Source of the DNA: Pirellulales bacterium
GTDB lineage: Bacteria; Planctomycetota; Planctomycetia; Pirellulales; Thermoguttaceae
Direction: 5' to 3'
Length of the DNA stretch: 64,000 nucleotides
Assembly (NCBI GenBank): GCA_020846145.1
Contig: JADLEL010000217.1
Coordinates: 1-64,000 of the forward strand
Shown: in pieces, positions 41,511 to 50,373 of the stretch
How the letters are laid out: every line of letters starts with the position of its first letter
Numbering within the stretch: the first letter of the stretch is position 1
The notes under the pieces: generated by a model
Told to the model about the DNA's origin: nothing
Databases searched by the model: none
What the model saw: the letters and a program-made list of their open reading frames with translations, nothing else
Made by a program: the position numbers and the translations under genes

Positions 41511-41967
41511 GGGAAATGGCATCTCCCCACCGAAAGTGGTATTATAGTCCACCTTTTCCATCCTTATCGATTTTTCATTCTAGCTAGAGTTTTCCGATTT
41601 TAAGGCCGATAAAGGATGCAGCCTTATTGGTGGCATTCCGGCTATGCGCCACGATTGCCGCAAACCATGAGGAGGATATTTTTTATAAGCTGTTGCAAGG
41701 CATCAACTTATGTAAAATAATCCGGCCGAAAAGCGCAGTTTTTCGACTAAGTTCTTTGACAATAAGCATTTACGGAAAAAGAGCGGAATCCGGCTCACAC
41801 GGCCGATCATTTCCGCAAACCGTGTTTTCCCGGTAAAAGGATTGAGGGTTCCGGCGGATGCTCTTGACATTACTTCTTGCGGCATCTACACTTGGAACGT
41901 GTGAAAAATGCGTAACTTGTAATTGCTCTCATGCAAAAACGACCTCTTCCAAGAGGAGACTCCCGAC
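41511..41967. other. Long leader/promoter region of the HU-family gene
   Basis: About 450 bases without a convincing ORF. The only strong signals are the promoter at 41864-41892 and the AAGAGGAG ribosome binding site at about 41951. An AT-rich stretch at 41670-41790 could bind nucleoid proteins. Confidence 0.5.
41864..41892 (+). promoter_or_regulatory. Predicted sigma-70-type promoter of the HU-family gene
   Basis: TTGACA (41864-41869) is a perfect -35; after a 17-base spacer TACACT (41887-41892) gives a four-of-six -10. It lies about 75 bases before the GTG start. Confidence 0.7.
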
Positions 41968-42336
41968 GTGACGAAAAAAGAAATCGTGCGGACCATTTCC
42001 GAGGAAATCGGACTTACTCAACTCCAAACGAAAGAAATCGTCCAGAAGACTTTCAACGCCATCGTTGAAGCTTTGGTGAGCGAAAAACGCATTGAGCTTC
42101 GCAATTTCGGCGTGTTTGAAGTCAAGCGGCGGGCGCCTCGCAAAGCCCGCAATCCACGCACGAACGAGAAGGTTTTCGTCGCCGAAAAATTCGTCGTTAC
42201 CTTTAAGCCGGGCAAGAAAATGGAAGAACGCGTGAAGGAGTTGGAACGCCAACCCGCAACTTCACGCACGGGTCGCATAAAAGCCGAAACTACTACCGCG
42301 GCAACAAGTTACGACTCCGATGGCAATACCGGCTAA
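41968..42336 (+). CDS. HU/IHF-family DNA-binding protein
   Basis: The 122-residue protein begins with GTG and [20 protein letters not shown], then has the family signature [20 protein letters not shown] at about 50-69. Residues 1-95 match HU/IHF, a dimer that bends DNA. The tail (about 96-122: [19 protein letters not shown]) is extra, Ser/Thr-rich and probably disordered. GTG 41968 is chosen because AGAGGAG lies about 10 bases upstream, inside the longer open frame. With a strong promoter in front it is likely well expressed. Whether it is HU or IHF-like in specificity cannot be decided. Confidence 0.92.
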   Translation: MTKKEIVRTISEEIGLTQLQTKEIVQKTFNAIVEALVSEKRIELRNFGVFEVKRRAPRKARNPRTNEKVFVAEKFVVTFKPGKKMEERVKELERQPATSRTGRIKAETTTAATSYDSDGNTG

Positions 42337-42686
42337 CGAGCGACGCAGGATGGAATTCCGATCGGACGCGTGAGTATTCGTGGATTATGCTTTAGCATGG
42401 CAATCCTTTTGCGAGAATACCCCCCTTTTGTTCGGCTTGATAAAAATCGCCGAATCCCTCCGTTTCAAATCCACTTATCACAACGCCTAGCGGTTGCTCG
42501 GAGCGGTTGCCGACAATGGCTCGGATGATCGGTTGCTCCCGTGCTTAAACCACGGTTTAGCAAGAGGTTATCTACTCTTTTCCCGTAAAAAGCTTATCGA
42601 GTGCGAGGACTGCGACAACACAATTACCCGTTTCCCGGACCGCAAGCACCGGGATGGTTTTGGACGATTCATGGAGGATATATGCT
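42337..42686. other. Spacer before the small lipoprotein gene
   Basis: I see no gene. ATTATGCTTTAGCAT-type AT-rich DNA near 42385 and short palindromes occur. The downstream end carries GGAGGATAT, the ribosome binding site for the lipoprotein gene. Confidence 0.4.
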
Positions 42687-42905
42687 ATGCGCAAGCTTTT
42701 TTTAGGATTGGCTTTCGGAATGATGATCGCGGCCACCAGCGGTTGCATTCTCCCCGCCTATTCGGGCGACCCAACCCGCCGCACGCAGGAATTGATTTAC
42801 ACGTCGGAAAATTTGCGCGCGATCAACGACGAATGGGAACGTTTCTGGTTCCTCGATCAGCCCACGCATTGCACGCCGTACCGTACGCACGGCGGCATTA
42901 TTTAG
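42687..42905 (+). CDS. Small lipoprotein of unknown function (72 aa)
   Basis: The protein begins MRKLFLGLAFGMMIAATSGC, a lipoprotein signal peptide ending in the lipobox TSGC (Cys 20). The mature part is 53 residues: a helix (TRRTQELIYTSENLRAINDE), an aromatic WERFWFLDQP and a C-terminal THCTPYRTHGGII. The ATG is preceded by GGAGGATAT. Similar small lipoproteins with the ending YRTHGGII are, to my knowledge, conserved in planctomycetes, which would imply a cell-envelope role. No neighbouring gene explains it. Confidence 0.75.
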   Translation: MRKLFLGLAFGMMIAATSGCILPAYSGDPTRRTQELIYTSENLRAINDEWERFWFLDQPTHCTPYRTHGGII

Positions 42906-42941
42906 CCAAGCGAAGCGGAGAAAATATCATCGGGCGCGGAG

Positions 42942-42972
42942 CACCATGCCCACGCGAGCCGTGGGCATGCAG
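42942..42972. terminator. Hairpin downstream of the lipoprotein gene
   Basis: CATGCCCACGCGAGCCGTGG...GCATG forms a strong stem (CATGCCCACG / CGTGGGCATG) about 40 bases after the stop. There is no T-tract, so intrinsic termination is uncertain; it may be one more dispersed palindrome. Confidence 0.45.
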
Positions 42973-43127
42973 CCGTTTTTCTCGCTGTGGAACATATCCT
43001 CGACGAGAGGGGTTATGGCGCCCTTGCCAGGGCATGGGGAAATTGACATCCGGCGGATGGAGCCGTTACACTGGAGCCTTGAAATCGGAATTCCGTCTTT
43101 ACCTTCCGCCCGCTTCGCATTCCGCCC

Positions 43128-44048
43128 GTGACCGCATCCCCCCCGCGCCTGGACGTTCGACTCGGCCGACTCCATCTGGCCAATCCAATCACCGTCGCCT
43201 CAGGCACGTTCGGCTATGCGCGGGAGATGGAAGGGCTGGTCGATCTCCACCGCTTGGGCGGCATTCTGCCGAAAACGATCACCCAACTTCCGCGGCCCGG
43301 CAATCCGCCGCCGCGAACGTGCGAAACCGCCGCCGGGATGCTCAATTCCATCGGATTGGATAACGACGGCATCGAAGCCTTCATCGAGAAGCACATCCCT
43401 TACCTTGCATCGCTGGGCACGGCGATCGTCGTCAGCATTGCCGGCAAAACACGGCAGGAATTCGTGCAAATGGCCGCCAGGCTCGAAGGCGTTGCCGGCA
43501 TTTCGGCCCTGGAACTGAACATCTCTTGTCCGAACGTATCCGGCGGGGTCGATTTCGGCACCGATCCGGCCGCTTGCGAGCAGGTCGTTTCCGGCGTTCG
43601 GGCGGTTAGCTCGCTGCCGATCCTCGCCAAACTTACGCCCAATGTAACCGACATCACCCTCATCGCCCGAGCCGCCGAGGACGGCGGGGCCGACGCCCTT
43701 TCGCTCATCAACACATGCTTGGGGATGGCCGTAAACTGGCGCAAGCTGCGGCCGGTTTTAGGGAATATCCTCGGCGGATTGAGCGGCCCGGCCATCAAGC
43801 CGATCGCGCTGCGGATCGTGTATCAAGTCGCCCGGACGGTGAAAATTCCGCTCGTCGGCATCGGCGGCATCGCCACGATCGACGACGTAATGGAGTTTCT
43901 CGTCGCCGGCGCGACGGCCGTGCAGATCGGCACCGCGAATTTTTACCATCCCACCGTCTCGATGCAAATCCTCGACGCCCTGCCCGGCGCATTGGCCGAA
44001 CTTGGCGCGAGTTGCGTCGATGAGGTGGTGGGAACGATCAATGTATGA
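43128..44048 (+). CDS. pyrD: Dihydroorotate dehydrogenase, class 1B catalytic subunit
   Basis: The 306-residue flavoprotein oxidises dihydroorotate to orotate in pyrimidine synthesis. Features are [10 protein letters not shown] (21-30), [20 protein letters not shown] (58-77), the active-site loop [11 protein letters not shown] with Cys 134, and KLTPNVTDI. The phosphate-binding end has [21 protein letters not shown] cysteine as base places it in class 1, and the sequence fits the NAD-linked 1B type, which needs a PyrK electron-transfer partner; none is in the window. The start is GTG at 43128; an earlier start is not supported. Confidence 0.92.
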   Translation: MTASPPRLDVRLGRLHLANPITVASGTFGYAREMEGLVDLHRLGGILPKTITQLPRPGNPPPRTCETAAGMLNSIGLDNDGIEAFIEKHIPYLASLGTAIVVSIAGKTRQEFVQMAARLEGVAGISALELNISCPNVSGGVDFGTDPAACEQVVSGVRAVSSLPILAKLTPNVTDITLIARAAEDGGADALSLINTCLGMAVNWRKLRPVLGNILGGLSGPAIKPIALRIVYQVARTVKIPLVGIGGIATIDDVMEFLVAGATAVQIGTANFYHPTVSMQILDALPGALAELGASCVDEVVGTINV

Positions 44049-44129
44049 AGGGGGAAGGCGGAAGGCGGAAGGGGAATTCTGAAAATTACGTTTTTCCAAT
44101 TCCGCCTTCCCCCTTCCGCCTTCCCCCTT
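44048..44129. repeat. Fold-back leader repeat (GGAAGGCGGAAGG type)
   Basis: The purine-rich arm at 44048-44078 (GAAGGGGGAAGGCGGAAGGC...) is complementary to the pyrimidine-rich arm at 44098-44129. The pyrimidine-rich arm lies upstream of the trpS start, which has no Shine-Dalgarno but a CCTTTCCTCCC tract. Confidence 0.75.
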
Positions 44130-44172
44130 AATAAACCAATAATCGACACCAATTCCAACCACCTTTCCTCCC

Positions 44173-45141
44173 ATGCGCGTTCTCTCCGGCATTCAACCGA
44201 CGGGCCGTTTTCACTGGGGCAACTATTTCGGCGCGATTCGACAGTACATCGAATTGCAGGATCAGGCCGAGGAGGCGTATTATTTCATCGCCAATCTGCA
44301 CGCCTTGACGACGATCCGCAACCGCGAGGAATTGTGGCGGAACACGCTCGACGCCGCCACCGACCTTTTGGCCCTGGGGCTGGACCCCGGCCGCGCAACG
44401 CTCTTCGTGCAATCCGACGTGCCCGAAGTCTGCGAACTTTATTGGCTGCTGATGACCGGCACGCCGATGGGCCTGCTCTCGCGCTGCGTGGCGTACAAGG
44501 ATAAAGTCGCCAAGGGGATCGGTTCCGACGCCGGGCTGTTCACCTATCCCGTGTTGCAAGCGGCCGACATTCTGGCGTACGACTCGAACCTCGTGCCCGT
44601 CGGCGAGGACCAGGTGCAGCACGTCGAAGTCTGCCGCGACCTGGCGGGCGCGTTCAACGCGATCTTCGGCGAGGTGTTCGTGTTGCCCAAGGCGCGGGTG
44701 ATCGACACTTCGGCCCGCGTGCCCGGCGTGGATGGCGAGAAGATGTCGAAGAGCTACGGCAACACGCTCGAATTGTTCGAGGAGCCTGGCGCACTGAAGA
44801 AGAAGATCATGCGGATCGTCACCGACTCGCGGCCGATGGAGCAGCCGAAAGACCCCGAAAGCGATCACCTTTATCAACTCTATTCGCTGTTCGCCAATGA
44901 CGCCCAACGTGAGGAGATGGCCGCGTTCTACCGCCGGGGCGGTTTCGGCTACGGCGAAATCAAAAAGGCGCTGGCCGACTTGGCGATGAACTATTTCGCC
45001 GCCGCCCGCGATCGCCGCAAGGAACTCGAAGCGAAGCCCGAATACGTCCGCCAGGTGCTCGCCGACGGCGCGGCGAAAGCCCGCCGAAAAGCCTCCGCCG
45101 TGCTGCTCCGCGCCCAACAAGCCTGCGGCGTGAAACCGTAA
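44173..45141 (+). CDS. trpS: Tryptophan-tRNA ligase
   Basis: The 322-residue class I synthetase charges tRNA-Trp. The HIGH-type motif reads FHWGN (13-17), and GEKMSKS is near residue 189-195. [20 protein letters not shown], the tryptophan/AMP-site segment, is near 137. Length is normal. The coding sequence starts ATG directly after a pyrimidine-rich leader (TTTCCTCCC) without a Shine-Dalgarno sequence. The downstream gene is separated only by a tandem repeat. Confidence 0.97.
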   Translation: MRVLSGIQPTGRFHWGNYFGAIRQYIELQDQAEEAYYFIANLHALTTIRNREELWRNTLDAATDLLALGLDPGRATLFVQSDVPEVCELYWLLMTGTPMGLLSRCVAYKDKVAKGIGSDAGLFTYPVLQAADILAYDSNLVPVGEDQVQHVEVCRDLAGAFNAIFGEVFVLPKARVIDTSARVPGVDGEKMSKSYGNTLELFEEPGALKKKIMRIVTDSRPMEQPKDPESDHLYQLYSLFANDAQREEMAAFYRRGGFGYGEIKKALADLAMNYFAAARDRRKELEAKPEYVRQVLADGAAKARRKASAVLLRAQQACGVKP

Positions 45142-45146
45142 AATCT

Positions 45147-45214
45147 CCTGTATCCTGTCCCCTGTATCCTGTCCCCTGTATCCTGTCCCCTGTATCCTGT
45201 CCCCTGTTCCCTCC
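45147..45214. repeat. 14-bp tandem repeat in a leader
   Basis: The unit CCTGTATCCTGTCC is repeated four times exactly from 45147 to 45202, with a partial fifth. It directly precedes the ATG of the MazG-like gene and replaces any Shine-Dalgarno sequence. It is not spaced like a CRISPR array. Confidence 0.92.
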
Positions 45215-45216
45215 CC

Positions 45217-45567
45217 ATGTCCGACGCCGAAACCACCGTGGCCGAACTCCGCGCGTTGATTCGCCATTTCGTCGAAGAGCGCGATTGGCGGCAGTTCCAC
45301 GCGCCGAAGAATTTGGCGATGTCGCTGGCCATCGAGGCGGCCGAACTGATGGAGCATTTCCAATGGATTTCGGCGGAACAATCCCGCGAAATCGCCGCCG
45401 ATCCCGGCCAACTCGCCGAAGTCTCCGACGAATTGGCCGACGTTTTATGCTATGCTTTAGCAATGGCCAATCAACTAGAGATCGACCTCTCCGCGGCCAT
45501 CCGCCGAAAAATGAAGAAGAACGAGGAAAAATACCCCGCCGGGGAATTCCGCGGCCGAGCGAAATGA
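45217..45567 (+). CDS. MazG-like nucleotide pyrophosphohydrolase
   Basis: The 116-residue all-alpha protein resembles the MazG/RS21-C6 (dCTPase-like) group. FHAPKNLAMSLAIEAAELME contains the first acidic pair (EAAEL, about 39-43), and EVSDELADVLCYALAMANQL the second (E-x-x-D, about 68-75), which together hold Mg2+ for hydrolysis of NTP to NMP and pyrophosphate. A house-cleaning role against non-canonical or excess dNTPs is likely. It starts at ATG 45217, 2 bases after the tandem-repeat leader, and follows trpS on the same strand. Confidence 0.9.
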   Translation: MSDAETTVAELRALIRHFVEERDWRQFHAPKNLAMSLAIEAAELMEHFQWISAEQSREIAADPGQLAEVSDELADVLCYALAMANQLEIDLSAAIRRKMKKNEEKYPAGEFRGRAK

Positions 45568-45598
45568 GCTGTAGATAAGATAGTAGCGATAGGAATTA

Positions 45599-45720
45599 CA
45601 ACACGGAGGCACGGAGAACACGGAGGATATTACGAAGCACGAATGAAAAAATATTTATCTTTCGATAATTTCTCATTCGTCATTAGCTTACTACTCCGTG
45701 CCCTCCGTGCCTCCGTGTTG
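45599..45720. repeat. Fold-back leader repeat (CACGGAGGCACGGAG type)
   Basis: The arm starting CAACACGGAGGCACGGAG at 45599 is complementary to the arm at 45694-45720 (ending CCGTGCCTCCGTGTTG). Inner CGAATGA and TCATTCG also pair. The element is upstream of the response-regulator gene at 45755 and related in style to 26924-27018. Confidence 0.8.
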
Positions 45721-45754
45721 AAATCCTTCGTTTGTTTCTTTAGAGGAGTCTTCC

Positions 45755-46201
45755 ATGCCCAGCGATAAAATCATTGGCCGGCCGATGGAAGTGCTGTTGG
45801 TGGAGGACGATCTCGAGGACGCCGGCATGACCATCGACGCCTTGCGGCAGGGCGACGTGCCGTGCCGGGTGCATTTGGTCCGCGACGGCGAGGAGGCGTT
45901 GGAGTTCGCGTTCCGGCGGGGCAGATTCCGTCGCGCTCCTCTGCCCGACTTGATCCTTCTCGATTTGGGCCTGCCCAAGCGGGGCGGCCGCGAGGTGCTG
46001 GTCCGACTCAAGGCCGACGAAACCTTGCAGCGGATACCCGTGGTGATTCTTACATCCTCATCCGCGCACCGCCAGATTCTGGCGGAGGAAAATCTGCACG
46101 TCGAAAGCTATCTCATCAAACCCGTCGATTTCGACCAGTTTCGCGGCGTTGTCAAATCGCTCCGCAAATACATGCTCTCCGACGTGCTGCTGCCGCAATG
46201 A
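45755..46201 (+). CDS. Response regulator, Rcp1-like receiver
   Basis: The 148-residue single-domain receiver has acidic EDD (17-19), phospho-acceptor Asp 70 in LILLDLGLPKRGG, Thr 100 in VILTSSSAH and Lys 122 in YLIKPVDF. The YLIKPVDFDQF ending and the DGEEALEF step fit the group of regulators paired with phytochrome-type kinases (Rcp1). The strong Shine-Dalgarno AGAGGAG precedes the ATG. No kinase gene is near. The downstream 170 bases to the tRNA contain no gene. Confidence 0.9.
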   Translation: MPSDKIIGRPMEVLLVEDDLEDAGMTIDALRQGDVPCRVHLVRDGEEALEFAFRRGRFRRAPLPDLILLDLGLPKRGGREVLVRLKADETLQRIPVVILTSSSAHRQILAEENLHVESYLIKPVDFDQFRGVVKSLRKYMLSDVLLPQ

Positions 46202-46371
46202 GTACGCTTCTTCATCGGCTGCAATGCCCAACGGATGGCGACGGTCCGGGGAACCTACGAAAAAATCCTGAAAGGTACTGTTTTGGTAACGTCGGCCCAA
46301 AATGAGCAGGAGAAAGCGATTGCGTTAGAAGCCGCTAACGGCTATGCTCTAAAGGAGTTAGGTCGATTACT

Positions 46372-46444
46372 GCGCCCGTAGCTCAATGGATAGAGCAGCG
46401 GATTTCTAATCCGCTGGTTGTGGGTTCGAGTCCCGCCGGGCGTA
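46372..46444 (+). tRNA. tRNA-Arg (anticodon TCT)
   Basis: A complete cloverleaf can be drawn: acceptor GCGCCCG / CGGGCGT (one G-T pair), D arm GCTC / GAGC, anticodon stem GCGGA / TCCGC around TTTCTAA with anticodon TCT, T arm GTGGG / CCCGC with TTCGAGT, discriminator A. No CCA is encoded. Confidence 0.97.
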
Positions 46445-46797
46445 CTTTGCATAATCCCTCGATAGATTTATAGGATTATTGCATCTCATGGGAAAATCTT
46501 CGTCCAATCCGTAAAAAATCTTTAAGTTCACCAACTTGACAAAGATGTTTGTTGTTAAGTTTTTCCGTTGCAGTGGTTACGGTAAAATTTCCCAAACAGC
46601 CCAACGGATTGGACGAAGGTTTACTTAAATCCTGCATTGGATCCATGTCCAGCAACATTTTCCGGGATTTTCGGGGTGTATTTTGAGGTTGATCTTACAT
46701 TACCTTATAGGGAGGTTTGTATCGAAAAACCGAGAAAGAGCGAGAGCAGCTATCAAACGAGGCGGAAATTTTCTTCCGATACGATATTTCTCGGAAA
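46445..46797. promoter_or_regulatory. Regulatory region with a 15-bp inverted repeat before the ECF sigma gene
   Basis: CTTCGTCCAATCCGT (46498-46512) recurs inverted as ACGGATTGGACGAAG (46604-46618), flanking a segment that contains a TTGACA hexamer at 46536-46541. An AATCCC/GGATT pair lies nearby. No gene is convincing. The arrangement resembles an operator loop controlling the sigma gene, or a remnant element. Confidence 0.45.
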
Positions 46798-47340
46798 ATG
46801 CATCCGATGCTGAATCACGATTCACAAAACGACTTCGTCACGCTGCTGGGACGGCATCAGTCGCAAGTGATGGGATACATATACTCCTTAGTGCACAATA
46901 TATCCGACACCGAGGACCTCTATCAGCAAACGTGCGTCGTCTTGTGGCAAAAGTTCGGCGAGTATCGTTTGGGCTCCGATTTCGGTCGCTGGGCTTGCGC
47001 CATCGCCCACTATATCGTCGCCAATCATTTGCGGCAGCAACGCACCCGCAGCCGCTGTTACAGCGACGAATTTCTCAACGAATATTTGCAGTGGCGCAAT
47101 GATCGCGAGGACTTGGAACTCACCGAAACTTACAACCAAGCCCTGAACGAGTGCATCGACTTGCTCGGCAAATCGGATCGGCAGTTCATCGAAGAGCGCT
47201 ATTGTTCCGGCAAAACGATCAAGGAACTCGCCAAGCAGTACGAGCGATCCGCGCAGAGCTTGTGCAATTCGCTGGGCAGGATTCGCAATGCGCTGCTGAA
47301 ATGCATCGAGCGCAAGCTCGTCTCGGAGGAACGATCTTGA
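46798..47340 (+). CDS. ECF-type RNA polymerase sigma factor (Rhodopirellula/Verrucomicrobium family)
   Basis: The 180-residue protein has sigma region 2 (LLGRHQSQVMGYIYSLVHNI, DTEDLYQQTCVVLWQKFGEY, FGRWACAIAHYIVANHLRQQ) and region 4 (FIEERYCSGKTIKELAKQYE, SLCNSLGRIRNALLKCIERK). It is of the family widely expanded in Planctomycetes and Verrucomicrobia. ATG 46798 is the most likely start; one three codons later is possible. Its stop overlaps the TTG start of the FecR/LamG gene, which fits a sigma and membrane anti-sigma pair. Confidence 0.93.
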   Translation: MHPMLNHDSQNDFVTLLGRHQSQVMGYIYSLVHNISDTEDLYQQTCVVLWQKFGEYRLGSDFGRWACAIAHYIVANHLRQQRTRSRCYSDEFLNEYLQWRNDREDLELTETYNQALNECIDLLGKSDRQFIEERYCSGKTIKELAKQYERSAQSLCNSLGRIRNALLKCIERKLVSEERS

Positions 47341-49022
47341 ACGCCGACCGCCCCCTCCCCCCGCACCTGCAATCGCTGTTCGACGCCGCCTGCGAGGAAA
47401 CGCTCACCGAAGCGCAGACGCTCGAACTCGTCGAGGCGCTGCGCGGCGACGAGCAACTCCGCCGCCGATTCTACCGCTACTGCTGCCTGCACGTCCAATT
47501 GCATTTCGCGCTGCGGGGCAAACGCGCGGAATCGATTTTTCCCTTTGCATTTCAGGAAAACAGTGCCGCGCCGGTCCTCGGCTTTCTGGGCGATCTCCAT
47601 CGAGGCGCGGCGGCGTTCGTCGGCAACCATATCTGGCTCACGCTGTTCCTCGCGTTTTCGATTCTCGGCGCGTCGCTGTTCGGCGTCGCCACTTGGCTGA
47701 TGCCTGCGCGCGAATCGCCGCTGATCGCCACGCTCAATGAAGTGCAAGCCTGCCGATGGGCCGAAGGCGGAAGTCAATCGTCCGCCGGCAGCTTGCCTTT
47801 ACGAACCGGCCACGTTTTGGATTTGGAATCCGGAATGGCCGAAGTGGTATATTACAACGGCGCGAAGGTGCTCATTGAAGGTCCGTTGAAATTCGAACTC
47901 AGGGGCGAGAGCGAAGGATTCCTGCATGCGGGCCGGTTGACCGCCCGCGCCGATACCCTTTCCTCCCGCGGTTTCGCCATCTCCACCTCCGCGGCGCGAT
48001 TCGTCGATCGCGGCACTGAATTCGGCGTCGCCGTGGATGGGCAAGGGCGGGCTTCGGTGGCCGTTTTCGCCGGCGCGGTCGATGCCGAGGCGAAAATCGC
48101 CGCGGGGCGTTGGACCGCTCCTGTCAAGATCGTCGAAGGCGAAGCCCTCGCTTGCGAAGGTTCGAAGTTCGTCGAACGGGCATTCAATCGGCACGACTAT
48201 CCCACGCTGCAACAACCGCCGCCGCCCGCGCTTGTTCAGCCTACCGAACAGCCCATGGCGCCACAACCGCCCATGCCGCCGCCCACTCTGGCAACCTTTC
48301 AACGCTGGACCGCGTTCAGCAAAACGCTGCGCAACCGCCCCGATCTGGCCGCGTATTACGATTTTCAGGCCGATCCGAGCGATTCCAAGGCCCTGGTGAA
48401 CCGCGCGGCGAGCGGTCCGGCGCTTAACGGCGTCATCGAAGGCGCAACGTGGATCAAAGGCCGTTTCGAAGGCAAGGACGCACTCGAATTCAAGCGTACT
48501 GTCGCCGGCGTGCATGTCAACTTGCCCGATGAGATGCAATCGGTCACCGTGGCGGCCTGGATCAATATCGACAGCTTGCCGCACACATATAACGGCCTGC
48601 TGATGTCCGACGGCTCGAAAAGAACGGGCCAATTCCACTGGCAGTTGGCCAAGTGGGGCGGAGTCGGCGCGGGGATGATCAACCCGATCGGCAGCGGTCT
48701 GAAAACCGTCAACCAATCACACATCACGAAATGGAACATCCCCCCCGACCGCTACCGCCGCTGGATCATGCTCGCCATGGTCTGCAACGCGGCGGCCAAT
48801 CAGTACGTCTGCTACTGCGACGGCACGGCGGTCGAATACCTGGAGTTTGTCCAGCGCAAGCCGTTCAAAATCGGACCGGCCACCATCGGCAATTGGAATC
48901 ATTTGGGCGAGGCCCAGAACGATCTCCGCGTATTCGACGGCCGGATGGACGAATTGATGATTTTCAATGCCGCCCTTTCGCCGCAGGAAATCCAGTGGAT
49001 ATACGAGGAGGGCAAACCCTAA
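47337..49022 (+). CDS. Membrane FecR-like / LamG protein, probable anti-sigma partner
   Basis: The 561-residue protein starts TTG at 47337, overlapping the sigma stop as TTGA, with GGAGGA about 7 bases upstream. Residues 1-98 are a cytoplasmic zinc-free anti-sigma-like region (LTEAQTLELVEALRGDEQLR). A transmembrane helix at 99-121 follows, then a FecR-like beta domain (about 160-285: AKVLIEGPLKFELRGESEGF, GRLTARA, TRG-type VDRGTEFGVAV), a Pro/Gln-rich linker (about 290-320) and a C-terminal LamG (about 340-555: AAYYDFQADP, VAAWINIDSL, DELMIFNAAL). Export of the LamG part lets it sense or bind external polysaccharide. The signal is unknown. Confidence 0.88.
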   Translation: MNADRPLPPHLQSLFDAACEETLTEAQTLELVEALRGDEQLRRRFYRYCCLHVQLHFALRGKRAESIFPFAFQENSAAPVLGFLGDLHRGAAAFVGNHIWLTLFLAFSILGASLFGVATWLMPARESPLIATLNEVQACRWAEGGSQSSAGSLPLRTGHVLDLESGMAEVVYYNGAKVLIEGPLKFELRGESEGFLHAGRLTARADTLSSRGFAISTSAARFVDRGTEFGVAVDGQGRASVAVFAGAVDAEAKIAAGRWTAPVKIVEGEALACEGSKFVERAFNRHDYPTLQQPPPPALVQPTEQPMAPQPPMPPPTLATFQRWTAFSKTLRNRPDLAAYYDFQADPSDSKALVNRAASGPALNGVIEGATWIKGRFEGKDALEFKRTVAGVHVNLPDEMQSVTVAAWINIDSLPHTYNGLLMSDGSKRTGQFHWQLAKWGGVGAGMINPIGSGLKTVNQSHITKWNIPPDRYRRWIMLAMVCNAAANQYVCYCDGTAVEYLEFVQRKPFKIGPATIGNWNHLGEAQNDLRVFDGRMDELMIFNAALSPQEIQWIYEEGKP

Positions 49023-49056
49023 GGAGCCGCTACAAAATCAATTGCCACATTCAGGA

Positions 49057-49078
49057 GGCCGGGCATACTCACCCGGCC
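49057..49078. terminator. GC-rich hairpin after the sigma/FecR operon
   Basis: GGCCGGG (49057-49063), loop CATACTCA and CCCGGCC (49072-49078) form a strong stem 35 bases after the stop. There is no T-run, so the termination role is presumed from position. Confidence 0.55.
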
Positions 49079-49254
49079 GGGAGAGACCTGCAGAAATGCC
49101 CGTCTTCCTTATTGGCAGGCAGGAATGCCCGTCCTCCCGTTGCGACCGGCGGTTTTTTCGGAGAGAATAGAGAATATAGAACAATCCGACCGACGGCAGC
49201 GGCATTTCCCCGATCGGATTCACGGGAACCGCCGGCTTGCGGCGATCCAAAATC
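49079..49254. other. Spacer with GGAATGCCCGTCCTCC-type repeats
   Basis: AATGCCCGTCTTCC near 49095 is repeated as AATGCCCGTCCTCC near 49124, with a palindromic TTGGCAGGCAGGAA region between. No gene is seen. Confidence 0.4.
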
Positions 49255-49366
49255 ACTAACCGGGATTATTCAAAAAAATCGTAGATGCGGCATCCTGCCG
49301 CATTTTAGGCAAAAGCGGCAAGATGCCGCTTCTACAAATCGCTTTTACGAATAATGCGGGCTAATA
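49255..49366. repeat. Double-hairpin intergenic element, copy 2
   Basis: This is the reverse complement of 28393-28499: ends CTAACCGGGATTATTC and GAATAATGCGGGCTAA, with hairpins ATGCGGCATCCTGCCGCAT and AAGCGGCAAGATGCCGCTT. The few differences between copies are compensated within the stems in part. Confidence 0.85.
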
Positions 49367-49383
49367 CGACGAAGGTGTAAATC

Positions 49384-50373
49384 ATGCAACGCAGTAGAAA
49401 CAATCGTGCCTTTACCTTGGTGGAACTGCTGGTGGTGATCGCGATCATCGGCATTCTGATTGCCTTGCTCTTGCCGGCGATTCAGGCCGCGCGGGAAGCG
49501 GCGCGACGGATGCAGTGCTCGAACAATCTCAAGCAGATGGGGCTGGCGGTTCATACGCATCTCGACACGCAGAAGTTCTTTCCCACGGGCGGTTGGAGCT
49601 ACTTCCTGGTGGGCGATCCCGACCTGGGATTTTCCAAGCGGCAGCCCGGCGGGTGGTGCTACAATATCTTGCCGGGGTTGGAAAACCGCGGGCTGCACGA
49701 TCTGGGCAAAAAGGGCACGACCGCCGAAAAAATGACCGCCGCCAATCTCCTTGCCCGCACGCCCTTGGCGGTTTTCAACTGCCCCACGCGGCGGGCCGCC
49801 CTCGTGATTCCCAATCCCGCGCACGGGCTCCGCGTGGCTTATAACGCCAGCGATAATCCGGCCAACAACAACGTCCAAACCTGCGGCGATTACGCCGCTT
49901 GCCTCGGCGACGTGTATTGCTACCTCTATACCGCGCTCACGCTGGCGCAGGGCCAATCGCCCACCTATAACTGGCCCGACACCGACCGCCCGCCGAGCGA
50001 GTTGTCGGGCGTAACCTATCTGCGCAGCGAAACCACCATTCGCGGCGTCAAGGACGGCCTGAGCCAGACGATCTATGCCGGAGAGAAGTATCTGAATCCC
50101 AACGATTATCGCACCGGCATCGACCTCGCCGACAACGAAGGGGTCTATCACGGTTTCGACAACGACACCTCCCGCTTCACCGAATGGTCGCCCATCCGCG
50201 ATCGACCCGGTTATTCCGATTTCGACATATTTGGCAGCGCGCACTCCTCGACCTGCAATTTCGTGTTTTGCGACGGTTCGGTTCGCGGCATCGCTTACAC
50301 GGTTGACACTCCCACCTTCTCCCGCCTCGGCAATCGCCACGACGGCAAGCTGATCGACGCGAGTAAATTGTAG
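49384..50373 (+). CDS. DUF1559 prepilin-like protein (H-X9-DG)
   Basis: The 329-residue protein starts [20 protein letters not shown], a type IV prepilin/pseudopilin signal cleaved before Phe 10, with Glu 14 at mature position 5. The N-terminal helix is followed by the DUF1559 region ([31 protein letters not shown]) and the C-terminal motif [12 protein letters not shown], which matches H-X9-DG. This is the paralogue-rich planctomycete family, probably assembled into a type II secretion or pilus-like fibre. No other pilin gene is adjacent. Confidence 0.96.
   Translation: MQRSRNNRAFTLVELLVVIAIIGILIALLLPAIQAAREAARRMQCSNNLKQMGLAVHTHLDTQKFFPTGGWSYFLVGDPDLGFSKRQPGGWCYNILPGLENRGLHDLGKKGTTAEKMTAANLLARTPLAVFNCPTRRAALVIPNPAHGLRVAYNASDNPANNNVQTCGDYAACLGDVYCYLYTALTLAQGQSPTYNWPDTDRPPSELSGVTYLRSETTIRGVKDGLSQTIYAGEKYLNPNDYRTGIDLADNEGVYHGFDNDTSRFTEWSPIRDRPGYSDFDIFGSAHSSTCNFVFCDGSVRGIAYTVDTPTFSRLGNRHDGKLIDASKL

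Noticed and set aside
45147-45214. Possible CRISPR array in the trpS-MazG spacer
   Set aside because: The 14-bp units are directly tandem with no unique spacers, and no cas gene is in the window.
46372-46797. Integrative element using tRNA-Arg as attachment site
   Set aside because: No integrase gene and no duplicate of the tRNA 3' end are visible in the window; the inverted repeat nearby does not match the tRNA.
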